Below, one piece after another: positions 1 through 9,961 of a DNA stretch of 64,000 nucleotides; position 1 is the first letter of the stretch, and each line of letters begins with the position of its first letter. A program made the translations under genes and the position numbers. Source of the DNA: Dromiciops gliroides (taxonomy: Eukaryota > Chordata > Mammalia > Microbiotheria > Microbiotheriidae); contig NC_057867.1 in NCBI RefSeq assembly GCF_019393635.1, forward strand, positions 66,281,492 to 66,345,491. Reading direction: 5' to 3'. The notes beneath the pieces were generated by a model, which ran no database searches, was not told the DNA's origin, and saw only the letters and a program-made list of their open reading frames with translations.

Positions 1-44
1 CATTTCTGTTTCCACACATGGAACGCTCTTCCTCCTCTTCTCTC

Positions 45-150
45 TGAATTCAATTCAGTAAACATTTACCAAGTGTTTGTTGTGTGCAGGGCACTGTCCC
101 TTGGATTGGGAGAGATACAAAACTGAAATAAACTAGAGGAACCTTAACTA
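45..150 (-). repeat. L2-type 3' end fragment, antisense
   Basis: The stretch reads like the antisense of an L2 3' end (TTACCAAGTGTTTGTTGTGT followed by a GGGCACTG core and GGGAGAGATACAAAA). It is diverged and short. Confidence 0.5.
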
Positions 151-309
151 GCCCTAATTGTGCCTGGGGTAAATGTCTTCAGTGGTGTATGGGGGTTAGG
201 GTTAGGGATCCAAGTCCCAGAGAGTCCTGGCTGATGGGCACCATAGCAAAGGGAAAATGGAGGTGGCAGGAGAAAGCCATGCCCTTCCTTGTCAGAGGAC
301 CAACAGACA

Positions 310-505
310 AGGCAGTGGTGCTAGCCTGGAAAGACAGCTGGCTCTGGAGTCAAGCCCAGCCTGTGATATTTACTACCTGTGGAAACTCGAACAAATCACT
401 TAACTTAGCTGGATCTCAGTTTCCTCATCTTACAGATGAGGAGGTTGGACTAGATCAGTTCTCAGCTACTTTCTGGCTCTAAATCTCTGATGCTATGATC
501 AAAAC
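310..505 (+). repeat. MIR-type SINE
   Basis: Sense MIR core: a GGAGTCAAGCCC box, then AAATCACTTAACTTAGCTGG, CTCAGTTTCCTCATC and the tail GGTTGGACTAGATCAG. Confidence 0.75.
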
Positions 506-679
506 AGCACTTGCTCCGGGAGGAAGACTAACCCTTTGGGAAGGATATGCCCCTCACACCAGGTCATCACCCCGAGGCAAAGTGCCATTCATCCCAGCTA
601 AGGAAGGCTCTAGAGACTGGACGATGAGCTAGTTCCCTGATCTCATATAGTCTTCTGCTGTGTTCCCACAGTCTCTGCA

Positions 680-1055
680 TTCAGAAAAATGGACCCCATA
701 CCCACACCTGGAATGCCACCTTGTCCTCATTTCTCCTTGTTGAAATCCTTCTTTCAAGCACAAGCTGTGGAGGCACATTCTCCCCAACACCTTCCCTGAT
801 CCCAAGAGCCTCTCTTCTTTCTCCATCACACTGCTTAGAGGTGGGCATGTCACAGCAGCTGTCCCTTCCCACCCCTGAGTAGACTGGAAACTGCTTGAGA
901 AAGGGAATGCAATGAGGTGGTTTTCCTCGCATAGTTATATTTCCGGCACCAAGCATACAGTCTTATGTATACATATGTGTACTATGTATAATACATATAT
1001 ATATGTTATATTTATGCATAACAAATGCTGGTTGGGTTGGATTAAATGAATGAAT
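680..1055 (+). repeat. L2 3' end, sense
   Basis: CACCTTCCCTGATCCC and AGTAGACTGGAAACTGCTTGAGA are diverged matches to the L2 3' region. It ends in an AACAAATGCTGGTTG / TGAATGAATA tail. An AT-rich run (about 965-1015) sits inside the tail. Confidence 0.65.
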
Positions 1056-1114
1056 ACCACCTTCCTACCATAGCTCTTGGTAGGGGGACAAGGCACAACC
1101 AGATAAGAATAACA

Positions 1115-1370
1115 AAAATGGCTAACATTTATATAGTACCTATTGTGCGCCAGGCACTATACTAAGCACTTCACAAATATCATTTCATTTGATCTTACAA
1201 CAAACCTGGGAGGTAGGTGCTATTATTATCCTAATTTTACATGAGGAAACTGAAGAAGACAGAGGCAAAATGACTTGCCCAGGGTCCTATAGCTAGTAGT
1301 ATCTGAGGCTGGATTTGAACTCAGGTCTTCCTGACTCAGGGCCTGTGCTCTGTGCACTATACCTCAGTGG
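1115..1370 (-). repeat. MIR, antisense
   Basis: Near full-length antisense MIR, running from ATTTATATAGTACCTATTGTG through GAGGAAACTGAAG and TGACTTGCCCAGGGTC to GAACTCAGGTCTTCCTGACT. Confidence 0.85.
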
Positions 1371-1424
1371 TACAAGATACGTGCATTAGAGAGGTACCAA
1401 ACAAAAAGCTGTTATATCCTTCAA

Positions 1425-1648
1425 TACCCAAAGACCCAGCTCTAATGCTACATTCTTCTGAAAGTCTTCCTTATGTTCCATGTTCCCTCAAGGATTTCTG
1501 GATATATTTCCTTCCCCTTGTTCCCAGGCCTGCACCTATTGTGTTTCCCAGGCTAGACTGTAAACTCCTGGAGGGCAGCATCAGGGACTTCTTTATCCAT
1601 GAGATTGGGCATAGCATAAGCACTCAGCATATGCCTATTAAATGAAGC
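1425..1648 (+). repeat. L2 3' end, sense
   Basis: Contains AGACTGTAAACTCCTGGAGG, the L2 3' UTR box, then GCATAGCATAAGCACTCAGC and CTATTAAATGAA, the diverged terminal repeat. The open frame here is not a gene. Confidence 0.8.
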
Positions 1649-2196
1649 AGCTGGAGTTGATTGGGTTTGTTTAGCAGTTTCTGTTACATGGTGCTTTACT
1701 GTTTCTAAATACCCTCTGTTAGGGAGGGCAAATGCTATGATCTCCACTTGCTGGATGAAGGCAGGTGACTTGCCGCACATTATCTTTCCACTATATCCCA
1801 CAGGTGCTCGGATGGTGTTTATTTGGAGGTCCAATGAGGACTCTGATCCCATTTCTCTAGCATGTGAAGGCTTATACAGTGCTTCCTGAGGTTAGGAGCT
1901 CAAGGATTATTATCATTTTATCCAAGAGAAAAAAAAGGCTCTGACATAGAAAGTGGTCATATAGGCCAAGAGTCAACCCCAGCAGCTCCTCTTCCCCCCA
2001 ACGTAGCATTCTTTCCATTAACCATTGTTCTTTAGACTTTTTGTTTTCCTCTCCAACACCCCATTCTAATGTGGAAATTAGGGCTACCACAAATTTATTT
2101 GCATCCAGAAGATTTTAGGATTTGCTTGTAATTTACATATTTCATTTTGTATTATATCATCCTGCGAATTTTTTGAATTAAAAGGTTATGGTTTTT

Positions 2197-3090
2197 AAGT
2201 GGCAGCATGGTATAGTGGATAGAGGGTTGGCCTCAAGAGTCAAGAAGACCCTGGTGGCAAAGAATTGGAAATCGAGGGGATGTCCATCAATTGGGGAATG
2301 GCTGAACAAGTTGTGGTATATGAATGTAATGGAATCTATTGTGCTGTAAGAAATGATGAGCAGGCAGATTTCAGAAACACCTGGAAAGACTTAAGTAGAC
2401 TGATGCTGAGTAGAGTGAGCAGAACCAGGAGAACATTGTACACAGTAACAGCAACATTGTGTGATGAATAACTGTGATAGACTTAGCTCCTCTCAGCAAT
2501 ACAATGATCCAAGACAATTCCAAAGGATTCGCAATGGAAAATGCTCTCCACATCCAGAAAAAAAAACCAGACCTGTGGAATCTGAATGCAGATTGAACCA
2601 TACTATTTCTGCTCTTTTTTTGTTTTGTTTTTGTTTTGTTTTCTGAGGTTTTCCCCTTTTGTTCTGATTCTTCTTTCACAACATGACTAATGTGAAAATA
2701 TGTTCAGTGTGATTGTACATATATAACCTATATCAGATTGCTTTCTATCTTGGGGAGGGGGGAAGGAAGGGAAGGAGGGAGAAAATTTTGGAACTCAAAA
2801 TCTTATAAAAATGAATGTTGAAAACATGCAACTGGGAAAAATACTTTTGTGATTTAAAAATAAATAAATTAATTTTTTTAAAAGAGTCAAGAAAACCTGA
2901 GTTCAAGTCCCACTATGACACAGACTGGCTGTGTGACTCTGGACAAGTCCCTTAACCTCTCGATGTTCTAGACAATCTCTAAGACTATAAGTTACAGAAA
3001 GTACTTACCTGCACTGGTGGAGGGAGTTTCCTTGCCTAGGAGTTCCCTTCATCAATGAAATCATAGGTTTAGTCCATAACCGTGCCCTTA
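2197..3090 (+). repeat. Older tRNA-derived CORE-type SINE, split by an L1
   Basis: The left part, 2197-2250, is a tRNA-like head (GGCAGCATGGTATAGTGGAT). The right part, 2882-3090, continues with TGAGTTCAAGTCCCAC, GGCTGTGTGACTCTGGACAA and a tail with GGTGGAGGGAGTTTCC and CAATGAAATCATAGG. Antisense copies of the same family lie at 25270, 36330 and 55070. The L1 at 2251-2881 was inserted later. Confidence 0.75.
2251..2881 (+). mobile_element. 5'-truncated L1 3' end
   Basis: The open start matches the C-terminal end of L1 ORF2 (GMAEQVVVYECNGIYCAVRN, compare 13590-13660), followed by a 3' UTR with a G-rich GGGGAGGGGGGAAGG segment and an A/T-rich tail ending in AATAAATAAATT. It is flanked by a 16-bp target duplication, AAGAGTCAAGAAGACC at 2235-2250 and AAGAGTCAAGAAAACC at 2882-2897. 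ORF2 breaks at a stop at about 2469, so this copy is dead. Confidence 0.9.
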
Positions 3091-3394
3091 TTTCTACCCT
3101 TTACAAAATGGGGCTGTTGACACACTGGACCTAGACATTTCATGGTAAGTTCTGTCCTACCCTCTACCTTCCTCCTCTCCATAGGGTAGACTTTGAGGAG
3201 TTTGGATAATTGAGACTCCCTAGAGTAGGATGAATTGGGCTCACTGTCCCAGTTTCCATCATTTTCTATCATCCCCTAATCTCTCATCCAAATGGGCAGC
3301 GAGTCAGATAGGGAGGTGGGGGTAAGGGGGAGAGGTGACTGTCAACTCCTGGCCATGTCAGCTGGGATTTATATGAGATTCATTTACCTACAAT

Positions 3395-3500
3395 CAATTC
3401 AATTCATTATTTGCTAAGTGCTAACAATACGCAGTGGCTGATGAGGAAAATGAATAAAACATGATGCCTGCCATCAGAGAGCTTACGGACTGGGTGGTAG
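3395..3500 (-). repeat. L2-type 3' end, antisense
   Basis: Diverged antisense L2 tip: ATTTGCTAAGTGCTAACAAT, then GCCTGCCATCAGAGAGCTTA. Confidence 0.55.
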
Positions 3501-3649
3501 AAAATAAGGTACCACATGAATAACTCTAATATAAAAAATATGGAAAGGAAGGAAGGATTAGGATTGAAGGGAATCAGGAAACATTTGATGGAGGAGGTTG
3601 CATTTGAGTTGCACTTTGACCAAAGACCAGACCATAATGACGTTCATTA

Positions 3650-4390
3650 ATTCATTAAAATAGTATTTATTAAATTTATTTAGGACCTAATTTACATAAG
3701 GTACTGTGCTAGGCAGTGGGGATATAGAGACAAAATGAAAAATGGCATTCAAAGGCAAAACAGAAACAGCACTTGACTTCAAGGAGGAAAGGCTTCCTAT
3801 GAAAGATGGCCCCTGGGTTGCAACTTGAAGGAAGCGAAAGATTCTAAGAGGCAGAGAGAGGACTGAGTGCATTCCAGGCATCAGGGACAGCTTGTGCAAA
3901 GTCACTGAAGCGAGAGATAGAATGCCAAGTTTGGGGAACAGCAAGAAGAACAGTTTGGCTGGAACATGGAGTACATGAATTTCACTAATGGGAAATAAAT
4001 CTGCAAAGGTGGGCTGGAGCCAGAATGTGAAGGATTTTAAATAAGAAACCAAGGAGTTTGTATTTTATCCTAGAGGCAATCAAGAGTCACCAAACCAAGG
4101 GAGTGATGTGGTCAGACTTGTGCTTTAGGAAAAACTATTGTGGCAGCTATGTGGAGGATGGATTAGGGAGGTGACAAACTGACTGTAAGGAGAAAATGTA
4201 GGGGGCTTTTATAATAGTCCAAGCAAAAGATAATGAGGCTCTAAACCAGGGTAGGAGCCATGTGACTGGAGAGAAGGGGATGGACATCTACTTCCAGATG
4301 TCCTGGAAGTACAATTTACAAGAATTGGTCACTGATTAGATATAGGGGGTAAGGGAGTAAAGGGTGTAGTAAAGGGTAACTTCAATGCCA
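3650..4390 (-). repeat. Long L2 relic, antisense
   Basis: It starts at the L2 3' tip (AAGGTACTGTGCTAGGCAGT) and runs into the antisense ORF region. Marks are CATTCCAGGCATCAGGGACA, GAGTGATGTGGTCAGACTTG and ATAATAGTCCAAGCAAAAGA, which are typical of antisense L2. Confidence 0.8.
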
Positions 4391-4497
4391 AACAAAAATC
4401 ATAGTAACTCACATGTCTATAGTGCTTGGATGGTTCATATTACCTCCTCTGCTCTACTGCTCCCTAGTTTAGGTATTATTATCAAATTTGTCTCATA

Positions 4498-4913
4498 AAC
4501 ATAGAAGGAATCTGGCCAGTTGCCTGCTATCTCTATTTTTTAACAGTTGATGTAGCACAGGAATTCTCTGTTCTTTAAATGTTTGATAGAATTCACTTGT
4601 AAATCTATCTGGATCATGAGTTTTTACTCTGGGAGTTTATTTATGTGTTGCTCCATTTCTCTTCCTGAGATTGGGTTATTTCAATTCTTGATTTCCTATC
4701 TGGGTTTTTAAAAAATATTCATCCATTTCATTTAAAGTTTTCATTTCGGTTCACATATAATTGGGTACAGTAGTTTCTGACCACATTATTTCCTTTACCA
4801 CGTGAATTTCCCCTGCTCATTTTTCATCTTGGTAATTTGGTTTTTCTTTCTCTTAAAAAATCAAATTGACTAATGAGTTATCAATTTTATTGACCTTTAA
4901 GAAAACCTTGGTT
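4498..4913 (-). repeat. Old L1 ORF2 relic, antisense
   Basis: AT-rich sequence with TTATCAATTTTATTGACCTT and GAAAACCTTGG, which resembles antisense L1 ORF2 of older families. No frame is open. It is assigned by pattern only. Confidence 0.5.
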
Positions 4914-4996
4914 ATTTTTTTAATTGAATAGAATTTTATTTTCCAAAATATATGTAAAAACAATTTTAACATCAATTTTTAAAAAATTTGTGTTCC
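4914..4996 (-). mobile_element. Older L1 3' UTR, antisense, left half
   Basis: This is the reverse complement of the L1 3' end at 7280-7345 (it shares GAATAGAATTTTATTTTCC and ATATATGTAAAAACAA), starting with a T run. It continues at 14235, on the far side of the large L1, which therefore inserted into it. Confidence 0.85.
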
Positions 4997-5581
4997 GGGA
5001 GGCAGAGCCAAGATGGTGGAGAGGAAGCAGCAAGCTGCCTGAGCTCTCCTTCTGTTCCCTCAAAACAAACATATTAAATCAAGCCTCTGGACGGATTCTG
5101 AAACTACAGAACCTGCAAAGAGACAGAGAGACACAGTCCTCCAACCAGAGATAATTTAGAAGACTTCAGGAAAAGGTCGGTCAGACTCGGGCAAAAGGGA
5201 GGCCCAGCGCAGGGCAGCAACCCAGCGCCGAGGGGGTTGGGGCAAGTCAGCAGGAGCTGCGGGCCACAGCCGAACAACTGAGGCCCCTGGAACCTGGTTC
5301 AAAAATCTGGTGGCCAAGAAGGACAGTGGAAAAACCTACCTGCACCGGCCGAGAGGGCCACGAATGGGTCAGGCGGGATCAGACGCTGGGGTCCGGCGCC
5401 TGGCTGGCCGAGCACAATCAGACAGGAAGTGCAGGGCGGGGGATCTCCACACACCATAAAGGCCTCAGAGTAAAAACCCGGTCACACAGCACCTATACCC
5501 CTGCACAAGAAGCCCAAAACAGGGACCCTGGTGCCCCCAGAACAGACCTCAACTTAAAGAATAAATAAATAGGCTGCAATA
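4997..5581 (+). promoter_or_regulatory. L1 5' UTR / internal promoter region
   Basis: This GC-rich leader precedes the ORF1 start ATG at 5582. In L1 elements it carries the internal RNA polymerase II promoter; that role is family knowledge, not visible here. It is richer in CpG than the flanking DNA, and no tandem monomers were seen. Confidence 0.6.
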
Positions 5582-5840
5582 ATGAGTAAGAAGCAAAAAA
5601 GAGCCCTCTCCATTGAGAGCTTCTGTATCAATAGGGAAGAAGCCAACACAAACTCAGATGAGGACAATAGCCTCAAATTGCCTACATCTGAAGCCTCACG
5701 AGGGAAGGTGAATTGGTCGCAAGAACAAAAAGCCTTCCTGGAAGAGCTCAAAAAGGATTTTAAAAATCAATTGCAAGAAGTAGAAGAAAAAATGGGGAGA
5801 GAAATGAAAGCAAAACAAGAAAACTATGAAAAAAGAATCA

Positions 5841-5998
5841 GGGGGCGGCTAGGTGGTGCAGTGGATAAAGCACCGGCCCTGGATTCAGGAGTACCTGAGT
5901 TCAAATCCGGCCTCAGACATTTGACACTTAACTAGCTGTGTGAACCTGGGCAAGTCACTTAACCCCCATTGCCCAGCAAAAAAAAAAAAAGAAAGAAA
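5841..5998 (+). mobile_element. tRNA-derived SINE, type B
   Basis: Full copy inserted in L1 ORF1. The target duplication AAAAAAGAATCA is at 5829-5840 and again at about 6000-6011. Its end is CATTGCCCAGC plus an A/G-rich tail, the B type (GATTCAGGAG; TTGACACTT). Confidence 0.93.
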
Positions 5999-6075
5999 GA
6001 AAAAAGAATCAGCAGCTTGGAAAAGGAAGCACATAATTTCACTGAAGAAAACAAAGCCTTAAAAAATTCATTTGG

Positions 6076-6131
6076 GTATGTATGTTAGTCCTTCTTTGAG
6101 TCAATTCTGATGGAAGGACTAACATACATAC
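6076..6131. repeat. 18-bp perfect hairpin at the 5' end of the insert
   Basis: The arm at 6076-6093 (GTATGTATGTTAGTCCTT) is the exact reverse complement of 6114-6131. A 20-base loop separates them. The left arm starts at the first inserted base after the target duplication. Confidence 0.9.
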
Positions 6132-6180
6132 TCAAGTGGGTATAGTAATATATTTTGCCCCGAGGGAGGAGAGGGAGATA

Positions 6181-6195
6181 AGGGGGGGGGGGGGG
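6181..6195 (+). repeat. Poly(G) run
   Basis: A run of about 14 G residues inside the purine-rich L1 spacer. Confidence 0.9.
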
Positions 6196-6921
6196 AGAAG
6201 AGGGGAAGGAGGGAAGGGCAGATTCTGGGAGAGAGTAGTAAAAAGCAAAATACTTCCAAGGAAGGTGAAGATGTTCTGCATAACAGCACAAGTATGAAAT
6301 ATTGAGTTGCTTGATTTCATAGGGAGGGTTGAGGAGAGAGGGAGGAAGAAAATTTGGAACATAGAATTAGCTCAAAGACCTTAAACTCATCAGAGTTGGC
6401 TCATGGAGGGAATAACATTCACACCCAGTTGGGAGGGGTAATCTATTTAACATTATAGGAAAGTATGAGGGGAAGAGGATAAGGAAGGAAGGGTGAAAAA
6501 AAAGGGAGTGCAGAGTAGGGGAGGGGACAGTCAGAAGTAAAATACTTTTGAGGAGGAATAGTTTAAAAGAAGATAGAAAATAGAGTAAATATCATGGGAA
6601 GGGAATAGGATGGAGGGAAATAGTTATGATGACTTTGCTGGGCTAATATGAAGAAAATTCTTTGTCAAGTTTAAGGTACTTTATTTAGATTATGATGAAC
6701 AGGATACTATTAGAAAAACCTGGAAAGACCTACATGAACTGAAGCAGAGTGAAATGCACTGTATACAAAATAACAGCAATAGTGTAAAATGATCTGCTGG
6801 GAAGCAGGTGGTTATTTTCAGCAAGGCAATGGTCCAATATAACCCTGAAGGACTTATGAAAATGGCAACCCATCTACAGAGAAAGAAGTGATAGTATCTG
6901 AAAATAGATGGAAACACATTT

Positions 6922-7089
6922 TTTTTCTTTTCTTTTTTTTTTCTTTCTTTTTTGGTGAGGCAATTGGGGTTGGGTGGCTTGCCCGGGGTCATGTGGCTGG
7001 TGGCTGTTGGGTGTCTGGGGCCGGATTTGGGCTCGGGTCCTCCTGGTTCCAGGGCCAGTGCTCTGTCCGTTGTGCCACCTAGCTGCCCC
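6922..7089 (-). mobile_element. tRNA-derived SINE, antisense
   Basis: It sits inside the L1 3' UTR of the 6076-8108 insert and has a TGGAAACACATTT duplication at 6909-6921 and 7090-7102. The copy is unusually G-rich on this strand (GGTTGGGTGGCTTGCCCGGG) compared with the others. Confidence 0.92.
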
Positions 7090-7366
7090 TGGAAACACAT
7101 TTAAAAAAAAAATTTTTTTCTCTTTGACAATTCCTCAGTCTGAAGTTTTGGGAGTTTTTTGACTGTTTTTTCTCACAATGTGGGAATGTTTTCCGTGACT
7201 ACTCATGTATAATTTATTTTGAAATGCTTGAGTTCTAGTGGGTGGGGGGTGGGAATAGAGGAGGAAGAGAAGTTGGAACAATTTTTTTTAATTGATGTTA
7301 AAATTTGTTTTTACATATATTTTGGAAAATAAAATTCTATTCAAAAAAGAAGAAAGAAAAAGAGGA

Positions 7367-8085
7367 AGGGATTGAGAACAAAAGAAAGGAAAAGGAAAAC
7401 AATTTTAAAGAAGTAGAAATTATTTTGTTCCAAACAGTTATTCCTAACTGAACAATTAAAGAGGCACTTGTAGAAATTTCCACCTTGAAGAATCTTCTCT
7501 GTTCTCAAAGGCATACTAATTTGCTCAATATATGAAATCCAATTATTAAGATAACATATGAGAGCAGATGAATGAATAACACAGTCTTGAATATGTCCTG
7601 TCAGCTCTAGACGTAAATGATTTCAAATGGTTAGTACTTCATTTGATGTTTTAATATCCATCAAAATGCATTCTGAAATTTAAAATTAGTAAATGGGGGA
7701 CAGCTGGGTGGTACAGTGGATAGAGCGCCGGCCCTGGACTGAGGAGGACCTGAATTCGGGTTCGGCCTCAGGCGCTTAACACTTACTAGTTGTGGGGCCC
7801 TGGGCAAGTCACTTAACCCCGGTTGCCTCACAAAAAAATAAAATAAAATAAAATAAAATAAAATAAAACAAAATAAAATAAAATAAGTAAATGAATGTGT
7901 TAATTTTCCTAATGAGAATAATCACAATTCCAAATTTTTCCTTCTGTGTTTTCTACAAAATTGATGTTACTAGCTCATTTTTCCCTTTCTTCCTTCTTCC
8001 AGTTTTCCCAGAATACCATCTTATGTTACAATAACAATGGTACCAGAGGAGATAGATTTTTCTAATAAATAACCTTTTGAATATT
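7367..8085 (+). other. Probable transduced flank of a source L1
   Basis: About 720 bases without L1 similarity lie between an L1 3' end and a second poly(A) signal (AATAAA, 8064), inside the same target duplication as the L1. A SINE interrupts it. No coding frame stands out. Confidence 0.65.
7696..7885 (+). mobile_element. tRNA-derived SINE, type A, with (AAAAT)n tail
   Basis: A-type copy ending GTTGCCTCAC and followed by about 10 AAAAT units (about 7838-7885). A short AGTAAATG duplication lies at 7688-7695 and 7886-7893. Confidence 0.9.
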
Positions 8086-9961
8086 AAAAATAAAAAAATA
8101 AAAAATAAAAAAAATTCATTTGGCCAAATGGAAAAAAGGTGCATAATCTCACTGAAGAAAACAATACCTTAAAAAATTCACTTGACCAAATGGAAAAAAA
8201 GGTGCATAATCTCACTGAAGAAAACAATGCCTTAAAAATTAAAGTGGGATAGTTGGAAGATAAGGAATCCATGAGGAAGATAAGGAATCCATTCAGGAAT
8301 CAGTCAAGCAGAATTAAAAAAATGAAAAAAATAGAAGAAAATGTGAAATACCTCATTGGAAAGACAACTGATCTGGAAAACAGATCGAGGAGAGACAATT
8401 TGAGAATCATTGGACTGCCTGAAAGCCATGACCAGAAAAAGAATCTAGACACCATATTCCAGGAAATTATTAAGGAGAACTGCCCTGATATCATAGAATC
8501 AGAGGATAAAATCATCATTGAAAGAATCCACCAATCACCTCCTAAAAGAGACCCCAAAAGGAAAACTCCAAGGAATATTGTAGCCAAATTCCAGAATTAT
8601 CAGGTGAAGGAGAAAATACTCCAAGCAGCCAGAAAGAAGCAATTTAAATATCATGGAGCCACAGTCAGGATTGCTCAGGACCTGGCAGCTTCAACATTAA
8701 AGGACCGCAAGGCTTGGAATATGCTATTCCGGAAGGCAAAGGAGCTTGGATTGCAGCCGAGAATCTATTACCCAGCAAAAATGTGCATTTTCTTTCAGGG
8801 GAAAAGATGGACATTTAATGACATTGGGGACTTTCAATCTTTCCTGGTGAAAAGACCAGAACTGAATAGAAAATTCGATCTCAACATACAAGACTCAAGA
8901 GAAGTTTAAAAAGGTAAACAGAGGGGGAAAAAAAGGTTACCCTATTAGGTTAAACTGTTTATATCCCTACACAGGAAGATAATACTCATAACTCTGTGGT
9001 AAAATATGAAAGTTTTTAACAGTCGGTTAGGATAACTGAAAGACGCCAGTTTTTCAAGGACCACCCTTTTGGGGAGGAGATGAACAGTCCGCCTGCTGCG
9101 CATGTCAGACTGCCTGCCGGGTTTTTTGACTTCCGGGGTGGAGAGAACGAGAGGAGGCCTTTTGCCTGCTTGGTGGGACTCCTGACGGCGAGGCACAGAC
9201 TCTCTCTCCAAAGGTGGCCTTTATCGGTTTGGTGAGTTTTTATAAGGAATATAGACTAAGCTTAGACTTAAGACGATTTGTATTGTGTTTCTACTTTCCT
9301 ATCCTTCTAATCAACATCACCTTGTGACTATCATAACTATAAATAAAAAGGTCTATCTAGAAAACCAAAAGCTGCTTCCATTTACTAGTTTGGGAGATAA
9401 ATTAAGGGAAAGGTTAAGTAGGGGAGATTTATGATCTAATATCCAATTTTAAATCTCACAACTCTTAAGAACTGTAAATGTATTTGGGCAGAGAGAAGGA
9501 CTTTACACAGAGGGTATAAATATAAATTGTCATTGATGTGATGATAGAAAAGAATTAAGGGGTTAAAAAGGGAGTCTAGGGGAGAAGAGGAAAGGGGAGG
9601 TGGAATGGGATGAATTATATCATATGAAGAGGTGGAAAAAAACCTATTACAATAGAGGGAAAGAAAGGAGGGGGGAACATTGTTTCAACCCTATTCTCAT
9701 TAGATTTGACTCAAAGAGGGAATAACATATACATTCATTGGGATAAAGAAACTTAACTCATTCTTTAGGGAAACAAAAGGGGAAGGAAAAGGGGGGGACT
9801 GATAGAAGGGAGGACAAAAGCAAGGGAGAAAAGGGTAAAGAAAAGAGAGGGGGGTGATAAAAAGGGAGGGCAGATCGGGGGAGGCAGGGGTAAGAAGTAA
9901 AACGTCAGTGAGGAGGAATAGGGTGAAAGAAGGGGGGGAAAGTACAAAGGGGGTAAATAGA

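Larger units (their letters stand above)
6076..8108 (+). mobile_element. Retroposed L1-derived unit with 3' flank (probable 3' transduction)
   Basis: One insertion bounded by a 15-bp duplication, AAAAAATTCATTTGG, at 6061-6075 and 8109-8123. It holds an L1 ORF1-ORF2 spacer (about 6130-6650) joined to an L1 ORF2 end and 3' UTR (6690-7345), so most of ORF2 is missing. After the L1 end and an A-rich stretch come about 720 bases that are not L1, then AATAAA at 8064-8069 and an A-rich tail. This is the layout of an L1 transcript that read past its own end. The first 18 bases form a hairpin with 6114-6131. Confidence 0.8.
5582..8909 (+). pseudogene. L1 ORF1 (RNA-binding chaperone), disrupted
   Basis: ORF1 encodes the nucleic-acid chaperone that trimerises through a coiled coil and coats L1 RNA. 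The N-terminal frame begins MSKKQKRALSIESFC at 5582. It is cut by a SINE (5841) and a 2-kb insertion (6076-8108). The coiled-coil segment then repeats in 63-bp units (6022-6076, 8123-8185, 8186-8246) and holds an A-run frameshift and a TAG at 8247. From 8253 the frame is open for 218 residues, covering the RRM part (NLRIIGLPES) and the C-terminal domain (TVRIAQDLAASTLKDRKAWN). The C-terminal half is well preserved. Confidence 0.88.

Noticed and set aside
3687-4052. 121-residue reverse-strand open frame
   Set aside because: This is decayed L2 ORF read on the L2 sense strand.
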